64,000 nt of DNA, taken from Akebia trifoliata (lineage: Eukaryota > Streptophyta > Magnoliopsida > Ranunculales > Lardizabalaceae). The translations under genes and the position numbers were made by a program. The stretch's first letter is position 1; each line of letters begins with the position of its first letter. The notes below the pieces were generated by a model, which made no database searches, was not told the DNA's origin, and was given only the letters and a program-made list of their open reading frames with translations. The DNA lies in NCBI GenBank assembly GCA_017979445.1, contig CM030718.1, forward strand, positions 16,346,760-16,410,759. Reading direction: 5' to 3'. This document shows, piece after piece, positions 19,479 to 30,760 of this stretch.

Positions 19479-20712
19479 TGATGAGACTATCGTTGTTCTT
19501 CTCACCGGAGTTAATAATAATCTTAGTTTTACCTTACTTGTGGGGCAAGTAGGGGGATCGAACCCAAGAGAAAGGAGGAATAGAGCTAAGCTAAGAAGAT
19601 AAAAAATTCAAATTAACTAAAAGGAATTAAAACTGTTTTTCTTTGTATTTTTGAACTTATAAGAAAATGTAAAATTGCTAGAAATAACTAAAGTAAATGA
19701 AATTAAAAGCAAGTAAACTTATGAATTAAAACACCATTGGAGGTGGATCTACTACCTAAAACATGTTAATGAGCAATTTCTAGTCTCTAGCCTTTTTATA
19801 ACTCAATCATAAGGGCTTGGTGTTAGCTCCTTAGATCGGAAAGTTTTGCAATTAAAATGAAATAAAGGAACAAAAACAAAGTAGAATTTCTTGAGAACTT
19901 CTTACTACAAATTATCTAATTTAAGCATACTTTATCTTGATCTAATCTAAGCATAAAGTATCTATATTAAGAATAAAATGTGCAAGAAACTTAAAGAGAA
20001 TTCATAAGCATTTTAAATAAAAGAAAGGCATAAAATTAGAAATAAACACAAGAACTTGCTCTAGGCTTTTCCACTCTCCAATGGAGGGGAACTTAGCCTA
20101 ATGTCATTGCAAGAGAGGGAAGATAGAGATGAAAAGAACTTTTCTTCATTTCATGGAGAAAATTACAACTTCTTCTTCTTCTACTTCTTACAAGACTAGT
20201 TACCAAAAGAAAATAACTAGAAAATGAAAATACAAAAAATAAGAGAATAGGCAAAGAGCCTTAGATTAAAGGAGTCTTGGATAAGAGAACCAAGATGGGA
20301 CCCTTTCTCTAGAAATGAAGGCTCTATTTATAGAGAAAAATGTGTGTAGAAGAGTCTAAAAGTAGCCTCCACTTTTCTTTGCACAAAAAGACAAAAGAGG
20401 AGAATATGAGTTAAGGATTAGGGCATTCCAAAGGATTAGGGCATTCCAAAGTGTTAGGGCATTCCAAAGTGGGCCCAAATGCTTTTGCCTTGAGATTTTG
20501 ATTCCAATTGTTGATTTTCTGCACAAGAAACACACGTAATTAGATTTATCTAGTAAATGAATTTATTTTTATATATATTAAGCCTAATTAACATGCAATG
20601 TGGTGGTTGAGGCTTATCATGATTATTATCTTAATATGGATAAATAGGTATAAAAATCAAGATAAATATCCGAAAAAAATGTGTATAATTGAGTGTTTGG
20701 AAACACTCATCA
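19479..20712 (-). repeat. N1 3' LTR (left copy)
   Basis: 1234 bp with perfect 7-bp terminal inverted repeats TGATGAG / CTCATCA. It has a TATA box (minus TATAAATA at 20325-20332) and three 18-bp repeats with TTAGGGCATTCCAAAG (20415-20468). Nearly identical to 28923-30150 apart from small insertions and deletions. Eight bases directly left of it, CAAAATTC (19471-19478), equal the bases left of the other LTR (28915-28922). Confidence 0.9.
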
Positions 20713-21315
20713 CACCCCCCCCCAAACTTACCATTTTTTCTAGTCCCTAGAAAATAAAATTACCACTTTTCGCAGGCACCTCGACTGCATTTAGCGAATG
20801 CAGCAAGCCCTTGAACCTCTAGGTTAACCCCTAGTGGACGAGTTTGACTCGTGAGGGTTTGCAGAAAATATACCCACAAAATTTGAAAATAACTTTGAAG
20901 TAAAATAGTCAAAATCAAAGCTTATATTGAAAAGTACAAGTCTTTTTTTTTTTTTTTTCAATCAATTGGAAGTACTGTACTTGGTATAGAGTCCCAACCC
21001 TTATTTCTCTCATGATAAAACTTAGACTTAAATTGACCTTTGAGCGATAGTGATTCTAACTCAGAAATTTAAGAGATTCGATTTTCCTCAAATGAGTTTC
21101 AACAATCAACTTCTAACTACTCAAGAATAGCTGGAGTAACTTAAGGTTTAATTCTAAACTTAGCATCCTGTCTGGGGTAGTGAGAAGTGTGGATATTCAC
21201 TTTAATACCTCTAAGGGGTTTTATCTGTGATATTCCAGTATACTCCACATTTTTACACTTGATGGCTTTCACACCTACTAACTAAAACTTTACATAAAAT
21301 AAACTTTTAGATCTT

Positions 21316-21363
<48 letters not shown>

Positions 21364-21785
21364 AAAGGTCTCTTTTTTTTATTACTACTCCTCATTCTTT
21401 TTCTAAGAAAAGTAGGCAGCCCCCTTTTCAAGGTACCCAGTCTAATTCAATGGTTGCTGTACAAGGTGTATACAACCCGTTCTGTTTTTCTTCTAATCAG
21501 CCAACCAATTGAACAAGGAAGTCAAAGTTCATCAAACCTAGTTTTTCCTTAAACTCTAGGTAGAAAGAAGGTAATAAGCTCTTTAATACAATCTAGACCT
21601 TGGTAACCTTATTAGAAGTGACTATAAACCAAAGATAACTTTGCTCTACTTTTTTACCTAAGAGAAATATAAATGGGGACTTCAGATCATAGCTTCCAAT
21701 GAAAGACTGATTAAATATTTTTAACTAAGTGCTTAAAGATACAAGTTAAGATTTTGAGTAAAAATACAACAAAGTTCGAAACTAA

Positions 21786-21817
<32 letters not shown>

Positions 21818-22049
21818 GAAGAAGAAAATAATAAGTGGAAATCCGACCCATACACCCCCCAACTTAAACATTATATTGTCCTCAATATTTCAACATAAGA
21901 CATGCAAAGGTAAAATTGAAATTGACAAAATGAAATGAAGTGGGTTAGATAGCACCTGAGAAAGACCTTATAGTCTTGTTGATATTTAACACAATGTCCC
22001 TTGAAGTGCATGGATTGCCTCCCAGAAGTGCTAAGTTTAACGTCTTTAG
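20713..22049 (-). other. N1 3' non-coding region with two polypurine tracts and long T runs
   Basis: Minus-strand polypurine tract AAGTTTGGGGGGGGG abuts the LTR (20713-20730). A second PPT-like AAGTTGGGGGG lies at about 21855-21867. Between them are homopolymer T runs, 44 bases at 21319-21362 and about 27 at 21791-21817. Athila relatives often have an env-like ORF here; none is seen. The corresponding stretch of the second copy is 30151-31455. Confidence 0.7.
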
Positions 22050-25000
22050 CTAGACGAAAACATAGTTAATTTTGATAGAGACGGGATCATCGAAAAAAGA
22101 ACTTACTTCCTCCTGCGGAACATACTCGAGAAACGGTTTGAGACGTTGGCCATTCACTTTGAAAGTGGATCCGTCCTTAGGATTAAGGACTTCAACAACA
22201 GCACCATGGGGGTAAACTGTTTGGATAATATATGGGCCAGTCCATCGAGACTTAAGTTTTCCTGGAAAAAGGTGGAGTCTATTATCATACATAAAAACTT
22301 TTTGATTGGAATGAAATTCCTCCTAAGAAGTGCCTATCGTGAAAGAATTTGGTACGCTCTTTGTACCTTTTGGCACAATCATACGAGTCATTTCTAATCT
22401 CTTCTAACTCGTCTAGTTGTAACTTTTCGCTTCTCCCCGGCTTTATCAAAATCAAAGTTGAGGCGTTTGATCGCCAATATGCACGATGTTCTAGTTCTAC
22501 AGGGAGATGGCAGGCCTTGCCAAAAACTAACCGGTAGGGAGACATCCCTATGGGTGTCTTGAATGCAGTCCTATAGGCCCAGAGTGAATCACTCAATCTC
22601 GAAGATCAATCAATCTTTCCTTGAAGGATTGACAAGTTTTTGTTTTCTAAGATAGTCTTTATTTCCCTTATTTCCCGTTAGAAATCTCCACTTGTCCACT
22701 TGTTTGTGGGTGGTAAGGTGTGGCAACCTTATGCGTTATGAGGTATTTCTTCATCAACGCAGCAAAGATCTTGTTGCAAAAATGCGAGCCACCATCACTT
22801 ATGATAGCTCGCGGAGTACCAAATCTTGAAAAAATCGTCTCCTTGATGAATTTTATCACAACCTTGTGATCGTTAGTTCTTTACATGCCACAGCTTCGAC
22901 CCATTTTGACACATAATCAACGGCAACTAGGATGTATTGGTAACCCTGGGAGATAGGAAAGGGTCCCAATGAAGTCTATGCCCCACACGTCAAAAATTTC
23001 GATGATCAGTATAGGATTTTGAGGCATTTCATTTCTCTTAGAGATTTTTCCTAATCTTTGACATCGATCACAAGATTTGCTAAACTCGTGGGCATCATGA
23101 AAAATACTAGGCCAGAAAAAATCGCATTGTAGGATTTTCATGGCGGTCTTTCTTACCACTGAAGTGCCCTCCGCAGGCATGATTATGGCAAAACTCTAGG
23201 ATACTGACTTGCTCCACAGGTTGGAATACAACGTCTAATGATTTGATCAGGACAATACTTAAATAAGTATGGCTCATCCCAGAAATACCATTTTGTTTTT
23301 GATAGAAGACGGAGTTTCTCTTGACTAGTCATTTCGACTGGGAATTGACCTGTAACTAGGTAGTTGACAATGTCCGCATACCATGGAACATTGGCTTGAG
23401 AGATTTGCATAAGTTGCTCATCGGGAAAGGATTCAGAGATGGGTAAGGATCCTCGGATGGCTTGTTAACTATCCTAGACAAGTGATCAGCTACGACATTT
23501 TTCTGTCCCTTTTTTGTCTCGGATCTCGAGATCAAACTCTTGTAGAAGTAGAATCCAACGGATTAACCTTGCTTTAGCATCTTTCTTTGATAGAAGGTAC
23601 TTCAATGCTGCGTGGTCTGTGTAGATCACAACTTTAGATCCTATAAGGTAGGGGCGGAATTTTTCAACGGCATAGACCTACTGCTAGCATTTCCTTCTCT
23701 GTTGTAGAGTAGTTAAGCTGAGCATCGTTAAGGGTTTTACTAGCATATTGGATAACATGAGGTTGTTTTTCAATTCGCTGACCCAAAACAGCGCCTATTG
23801 CATAATCTGAAGCGTCGCACATAACTTCGAATGGAATGCTCCAGTTTGGAGGTTGAATAATGGGTGCCGAGGTTAACTCGGACTTGAGCTTGTTGAACGC
23901 AGAGAGACATGACTCTGAAAAGTCGAAAGGAACATCCTTTCCCAATAGCTCACATAAAGGCTTCGAGATTTTTCCGACGAAATCTTTAATGAATCTACGA
24001 TAAAAACCGCATGGGCCTAGGAATGACCTAATTTCTTTGACCGTTCTAGGAGGTGGTAATTTTCAATTAGACCTACCTTTGCCTTATCTACCTCAATCCC
24101 TTTAGAAGAAACAATGTGCCCTAGCACAATCCCCGATGTTACCATGAAATGGCATTTTTCCCAATTGAGGATTAGATTGACCTCTTTGCAACGTTGAAGG
24201 ACCAAAGTCAAGTGATGGAGACATTCCTCAAAACTTGGTCCGAAAATTGAAAAATCGTCCATGAACACTTCGAGATATCTTTCTAGCATGTCTGAAAATA
24301 TACTCATCATGCACCGTTGAAAAGTAGCGGGTGCATTGCACAATCCAAAAGGCATGCGACGATACGCGAAAGTTCCAAAGGGACAGGTGAACGTTGTTTT
24401 TTCTCTTGATCGATTGGAGCAACAGGTATCTGGTTGTACCCGGAATAACCATCTAAGAAGCAATAATAAGAATGTCCTGCTAGACGCTCTAACATTTGAT
24501 CAATGAAAGGTAAGGGGAAATGATCCTTAGGAATCGTCGAGTTGAGTTTCCTATAATCGATACACACTCTCCATCCATTTTGGACTCGAGTGGGATTAAT
24601 TCGTTATCTTGGTTCACTACCCAAGTGATACCAGATGTCTTAGGAACTACTTGTATAGGACTTACCCAACGACTGTCAGAGATAGGATAGATAATACCCG
24701 CATCTAGCAATTTCATCACTTCCATCCGAACCACGTCTTTCATGACAGGATTTAGTCGTCTCTGAGGTTCTAAGGAAGGTTTAGCAAAATCCTCTAAACG
24801 AATGTGGTGCATCACCACAGATGGACTAATTCCCTTGATGTCAGCTATGCTCCAACCAATAGCTTCTTGATGTTCTCTTAATACTCCTAACAACTTTCCC
24901 TCTTGGACTTCATCGAGGTGAGAGGAAATGATCACAGGCAAGGTTTGATTCTTGCCAAGAAATGCATATCTCAATGTCTCTGGAAGAGACTTGAGTTCCA

Positions 25001-25620
25001 ATTTTGGAGGCTCGACATGAGAAGGAACAAGATTGGATGTGCGCACAGGAAGACTTTCAGCTTTTGCGTGCCACCGCACAGAATCTAAGAGTGGAACGGA
25101 TTCAAGCAAAGCATTGACTTCGCTTATAGACTCTTCTATGTCCAAGTCAAGGCCAAAGTGAGCCAAACATTTCGTTAGGGGATCAGAGTACCCTAATTCT
25201 TGATACGTTTGATTGACTAGCGTATCTATCATGTTCACTCCTCCATACCATCATCTACATCAATTCCTTGGAAATTGTGGAAGACGTTCAGTTTCACTTT
25301 CATATCCCCAAATGCTAAAGTCATAATTCCGTTTCTACAACGAATGACTGCGTCAGACGTGGCTAAGAATGGACGTCCTAAGATGATAGGAATATGACTG
25401 TTCGAATTGATGACTGGCTCTGTGTCTAAGACAACAAAGTCAACAGGAAAATAGAAATCTTTGACTTTAACTATCACGTCCTCAACTATACCCTTTGGAA
25501 TTTTTATGGACCTATCGGCTAGACTCAACGTGATATCTGTGGGTTTCAAAACCCCCAAACCTAATGTTTATAAACCGAATATGGTAAAAGGTTCACACTG
25601 GCCCCTAAGTCTAAGAGACA
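22050..25620 (-). pseudogene. pol: N1 pol (protease, RT, RNase H, integrase), multiply frameshifted
   Basis: Read leftwards. The protease has its active-site motif LDLGAS near 25600 and LGRPFLAT at 25360-25383, with a one-base deletion between them at about 25563. RT follows: CIDYRKLNS at about 24540 and FMDD at about 24255. RNase H has [11 protein letters not shown] near 23800. Integrase motifs WGIDF near 22980, SDGGSHF near 22790 and C-terminal WTGPY near 22230. The intact sister frame at 31456-33714 shows where frames should join. At least ten frame breaks come from 1-8 base insertions, mostly duplications (for example near 22104, 22170, 22600, 22670, 22970, 23150, 23210, 23690, 23985). 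It cannot make a functional polyprotein as written. Confidence 0.92.
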
Positions 25621-25857
25621 TTTTTCGACCACTTGATTTCCAATATGAATAGAAATTGTCGGACATCCAGGATCCTTAAATTTTGGTGCAATCGTTTGTT
25701 GGATGAGTGACGAAGCTTGGGCTGCCATAATAGCTTCCCGAGGAAATGGGTGTTTTCCTTTTAGCTGTGGTCAAATCCTTTAAGAATTTCGCATAAGAAG
25801 GTATCTGCTTAATGGCATCTAGGAATGGGATATTGATATGCACATTTTGGAAGACTT
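25621..25857 (-). other. N1 gag-protease linker
   Basis: Coding-like minus-strand sequence joining gag and protease in the Athila polyprotein, broken into short frames by small indels. No motif beyond the stretch leading to the protease active site was recognised. Confidence 0.55.
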
Positions 25858-27712
25858 CTAAGACACCCTCAAACTGCTTACCTTTTTTAAATCTCTAAGG
25901 CGATGGGGAAATGGAGCTTTTGGAATTGGCAAAATGATAGGAGGATTTTCCAAATCTTTCTTCTTCTCTGTTGGAGACTCTATGGCTTCTTTTTGAACTT
26001 TGTCCTTTTCTAAGACCTTTTCTCCCGTGTCAATAGGTTGGACCTTGTTGTCCACCTTCTTTCCCGAACGCAAGGTGTGGATAGCCTGGACTGAGTCTTG
26101 TGGAGCTCCAGAATGGCTTCCTACTTCGTATTGACCTTTTGATCCGTTTGGAATCAAAGGTTGACCTCTAGGGTTAGGGATAGTCTGACTAGGAAATTGA
26201 CCTTTCTCTCTCCCACTCAAGGAAAGAGCTAACTGCCCCAACTGAACTTCCATCTTAGCTATGGATTGCGCAGTGACCTGGTTAATCTGAGTTTGATTTT
26301 GATGGGTTTGCTGTTGAGTTTGGATGAACTGCTGTTGCTGCCTCATCAACTCGGCAATCATAGATTCTAAAGACGACTGTTGTTGGGCAGGCTGCTGGTA
26401 ATTGGTCATGGGATCTGGTATGATGGCTCTGCAATCGGTAGATTGTTGGGGTTGATAAGGGACTTGAGGAACAATAGCTTGGTTTGTGGAAGAACCAGAT
26501 TGCCTAGGAAAACTCCTATTGTAACCTGACGGACCACTAGATTGAATAGGTTCGTTCTGTCTGTATGAGAAATTAGGATGAAACCTATTATCTGGGTGAT
26601 ACGTTTGGCTAAAAGAGTTTGGAGTTGGCTTCTTAAAAGCACTATAGCCATTAATCGCATTTGCTTGTTCAGCTTTGATTTGAGGCAAGGTGGGACAACA
26701 CTCGACCAAATGGTCGTTGCCGTCGCATATGACACACAAAGAACTCGGTTCGACAGTCACTTGCGAAATTGTACGAGGGTCTAGGTGAGGTTTGGATGCT
26801 GAGATGGTAAAGGCATCTAACTTCTTCGTGAGATTATTCATCCCACTCACTAGACTACACATGACATTTTTGAGATCAGGGTCTGCCTTCATCTCATACA
26901 TGCCTGTCTTCCTAACCGGATCGTCTCTATCAAATTCTTCTTGGTTAGTACTCCAGTTTTGAGCACTCTCAGCTAACTCTACGAGGAAATCGTACGCTTG
27001 GTTGGGAGTCTGGTTCATGAACTGACCCTTATGCATTGACTCAACTAAGGTACGTTGATTCATTGTTAATCCTCTATAAAAACTTTGCACCAACTGTGCT
27101 TTGTCAATGCCATGGTGTGGGCATTTGACCAATAAATCATTGAATCTTTCCCAAGTTTGGGAAAATTCATCATCAGGACGGGCTCTAAAATTTCTAATAG
27201 AGTCCTTCATTTTCTCAGTTTTGGCCACGGGGTAGAATTTGGCCATAAATTTCTTGGATAGAACATCCCAGGTAGATATGGAATTGGGTGTGTAGGGAGT
27301 TCAACCACGCAGCTGCGTGGTCTTCCAAGGATAACGGGAACAGAATAAGCTTGATACTCTCCTCATCTAGATTCTGATTTCTAAAAGTTTGACATATAGT
27401 CAAGAATCGATTAAGATGGGTGTAAGGTTGTTCACGCTCTAAACCGTGGAACTTAGGGAGCATATTGATGGTGGCAGCCCTAATTTCAAACTGAGGTGCA
27501 TTGTTCAATGGTAAAACAATGCATGTGGGAGGAGATGCGGAGATGGAAGCTGGAGCGAAGAGCTCATTGAGAGTTCGCTCTCGATCACCCATCATAACTA
27601 CTGATGGTGTCTTGCGTATCCTACTGATGGTACGTTCGATCTCAGGATCAAATGGTTCTAACACGTTATTTTGTGAACGTCTACCAAGCATACAAATCAC
27701 ACAGTCGATCAA
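25858..27712 (-). pseudogene. gag: N1 gag (Athila capsid/nucleocapsid) with one frameshift
   Basis: Two overlapping frames: 27215-27712 (165 codons, MIDCVICMLGRRSQNN...) and 25858-27246 (462 codons). The N-terminal part has FHGLEREQPYTHLNRF and LILFPLSLEDHAAAWLNSL, hallmarks of the Athila Retrotrans_gag domain. The second has ETFxxxWERFxxLLxxCPHHG-type core sequence (WERFNDLLVKCPHHGIDK) and a CCHC-like knuckle, CVICDGNDHLVECC (near residues 170-185), followed by Gln/Pro-rich sequence. One extra base near 27298 splits the frames in the run after AAWLNSL. The start ATG choice at 27712 is by position only. Confidence 0.9.
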
Positions 27713-28898
27713 ACAATCACGAAAAGAAAAGACTGGACCTAGATAGGTTGCCTAAAGCTAGACAGCTCCTAACTGGGTAGAAATAGCGCAACTAGCCTTC
27801 CAACTCGGTTCTATGAAATCAAGTTTGAATCATTCGGATCTCCAGATCGGAGGAGGCGCATAATGCATAAGCAAGAGCACGCTTAAATACCTTCCTTTCT
27901 TGAATAGACTGAGTCTATCCCCTCAAAGGGCAAGATCTTACTAGATACAAAAATGACCAAGAAGCGCAATTGGCACAACTTGAAGCGGAATTTCTCCTAT
28001 TGAGCTCGTGGGCCCTATAGTCAAGTCTAATTGATTTTAATTAATTTGATTGGATGACTAGTGAATTGATTATCCTAATTAGAGCAAGGAATTGGTAATG
28101 ACTTCCAATCCTTATCTTATCATGCCATCCCTAGGAGAGGGGTGCTCTTTACTACTTAATTAACTATTCCAAGTGTGTGCAAATTGGAAAAATAACATAC
28201 AAAGGCAAGGAGTAACCCACTAGCAAAGAGAGGCGTGGGTGTTTCGGGATTACCTCCCGTGCTAGACGGGGTGAAGACGGTTTGAGTCGACTTAGGCCAC
28301 CAACTCCAATTTTGGTGTGCGAACCTAAGGAGCCGTGACGGTATTGTCCACCCGTCGTCCTTCCTTAGTCTATTACAATCCAAGCCTTCTTGGATAATTA
28401 ATAAAAATTACAAGAAATCCTATACAAGAGTTTCTAAAACAGAAAAATAAACCTAACTAAAGATTAAAGGAAATTGAAAGAGAAGAAAAAAAAAAAAGAA
28501 AAAAAAAATGTTCACCTACAAGAAGCAAAACAGAAATGTTAGCAGAAATGATAGTAAATGGACTCAAAAACAGAATCTGACTTACCGCTATCTTGCTGAC
28601 TTTGTCACATTTTATAGAAAATTTCGTTCTACCCCAAATCGATATACACTAATAGATAATCGGAGATCGAGAGAGAGTAGAAAGTTACAGTCAGTTTAAG
28701 TTCTGCTGTCAAGGGTGAAAAAGAAAACGAGAATGACTTTTTTTTTTTTCAATGTTTTTTTTTCTTCTTTCTTCTCTCTTAAAATCTCAAGAACACTTGA
28801 ACTTATAGAAAGAAACCAAAAGAAAAAAATAAAAATAAAATAAAAAAGAAAAAAAAAATAAATTTTAAATCAAAACTTACCACTACTACCTTTACCTT
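27713..28898 (-). other. N1 5' untranslated leader
   Basis: About 1.2 kb between PBS and gag start, typical of Athila elements. It contains a run of A/G on the plus strand (28480-28508) and T-rich strings at 28738-28760. A short 75-codon frame (28156-28383) has no recognised motif. Confidence 0.6.
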
Positions 28899-28916
28899 TC
28901 CCCGGCAGCGGCGCCA
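28899..28916 (-). promoter_or_regulatory. N1 primer-binding site (tRNA-Asp type)
   Basis: On the minus strand TGGCGCCGCTGCCGGGGA, six bases inside the 5' LTR end. This is the Athila-type PBS, complementary to the 3' end of tRNA-Asp, with one change (CGC for the usual CGT). It fixes the orientation of the element as minus. Confidence 0.9.
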
Positions 28917-28922
28917 AAATTC

Positions 28923-30150
28923 TGATGAGACTATCGTTGTTCTTCTCACCGGAGTTAATAATAATCTTAGTTTTACCTTACTTGTGGGGCAAGTAGGGGA
29001 TCGAACCCAAGAGAAAGGAGGAATAGAGCTAAGCTAAGAAGATAAAATTCAAATTAACTAAAAGGAATTAAAACTGTTTTTCTTTGTATTTTTGAACTTA
29101 TAAGAAGATGTAAAATTGCTAGAAAATAAACTAAAGTAAATGAAATTAAAAGCAAGTAAACTTATGAATTAAAACACCATTGGAGGTGGATCTACCTAAA
29201 ACATGTTAATGAGCAATTTCTAGTCTCTAGCCTTTTTATAACTCAATCATAAGGGCTTGGTGTTAGCTCCTTAGATCGGAAAGTTTTGCAATTAAAATGA
29301 AATAAAGGAACAAAAACAAAGTAGAATTTCTTGAGAACTTCTTACTACAAATTATCTAATTTAAGCATACTTTATCTTGATCTAATCTAAGCATAAAGTA
29401 TCTATATTAAGAATAAAATGTGCAAGAAACTTAAAGAGAATTCATAAGCATTTTAAATAAAAGAAAGGCATAAAATTAGAAATAACACAAGAACTTGCTC
29501 TAGGCTTTTCCACTCTCCAATGGAGGGGAACTTAGCCTAATGTCATTGCAAGAGAGGGAAGATAAGAGATGAAAGAACTTTTCTTCATTTCATGGAGAGA
29601 AAATTACAACTTCTTCTTCTTCTACTTCTTACAAGACTAGTTAACCAAAAGAAAATAACTAGAAAATGAAAATAAAAATAAGAGAATAGGCAAAGAGCCT
29701 TAGATTAAAGGAGTCTTGGATAAGAGAACCAAGATGGGACCCTTTCTCTAGAAATGAAGGCTCTATTTATAGAGAAAAATGTGTGTAGAAGAGTCTAAAA
29801 GTAGCCTCCACTTTTCTTTGCACAAAAAGACAAAAGAGGAGAATATGAGTTAAGGATTAGGGCATTCCAAAGGATTAGGGCATTCCAAAGTGTTAGGGCA
29901 TTCCAAAGTGGGCCCAAATGCTTTTGCCTTGAGATTTTGATTCCAAATTGTTGATTTTCTGCACAAGAAACACACGTAATTAGATTTATCTAGTAAATGA
30001 ATTTATTTATATATAATTAAGCCTAATTAACATGCAACGTGGTGGTTTGAGGCTTATCATGATTATTATCTTAATATGGAAATAGGTACAAAAATCAAGA
30101 TAAATATCCGAAAAATGTGCGTATAATTGAGTGTTTGGAGACACTCATCA
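28923..30150 (-). repeat. N1 5' LTR (right copy, shared with the second Athila copy)
   Basis: 1228 bp, ends TGATGAG / CTCATCA. TATA box on the minus strand at 29764-29771. Followed on the right by a polypurine tract (minus AAGTTTGGGGGGG, 30151-30163) belonging to another Athila internal region. So this single LTR serves as the 5' LTR of N1 and the 3' LTR of the truncated copy. Confidence 0.9.
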
Positions 30151-30724
30151 ACCCCCCCCAAACTTACCATTTTCTAGTCCCTAGAAAAATAAATTACCAC
30201 TTTCGCAGGCACCTCGACTGCATTTAGCGAATGCAGCAAGCCCTTGAACTCTAGGTTACCCCTAGTGGCGAGTTTGACTCGTGAGGGTTTGCAGAAAATA
30301 TACCACAAAATTTGAAAATAACTTTGAAGTAAAAATAGTCAAAATCAAAGCTTATATTGAAAAGTACAAGTCTTTTTTTTTTTTTTTTCAATCAATTGGA
30401 AGTACTGCTTGGTATAGAGTCCCAACCCTTATTTCTCTATGATAAAACTTAGACTTAAATTGACCTTTGAGCGATAGTGATTCTAACTCAGAAATTTAAG
30501 AGATTCGATTTCCTCAAATGAGTTTCAACCTTCTAACTACTCAAGAATAGCTGGAGTAACTTAGGGTTTAATTCTAAACTTAGCATCCTGTCTGGGGTAG
30601 TGAGAAGTGTGGATATTCACTTTAATACCTCTAAGGGGTTTTATCTGTGATATTCCAGTATACTCACATTTTTACACTTGATGGCTTTCACCCTACTAAA
30701 ACTTTACATAAACTTTTAGATCTT

Positions 30725-30760
<36 letters not shown>

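Larger units (their letters stand above)
19479..30150 (-). mobile_element. Element N1: Athila-lineage Ty3/gypsy retrotransposon
   Basis: A 10.67-kb element on the minus strand: 5' LTR 28923-30150, tRNA-Asp-type PBS 28899-28916, gag 25858-27712, protease/RT/RNase H/integrase 22050-25620, non-coding 3' region 20713-22049, 3' LTR 19479-20712. Lineage is called from the PBS (TGGCGCCGCTGCCGGGGA), gag type and pol sequence. No env-like frame is seen in the 3' region. gag and pol have many single-base frameshifts. On its 5' LTR side it is fused to a second, truncated copy. Confidence 0.9.

Noticed and set aside
20713..22049. env-like gene in the Athila 3' region
   Set aside because: No frame longer than about 80 codons apart from homopolymer artefacts, and no signal peptide or transmembrane pattern.
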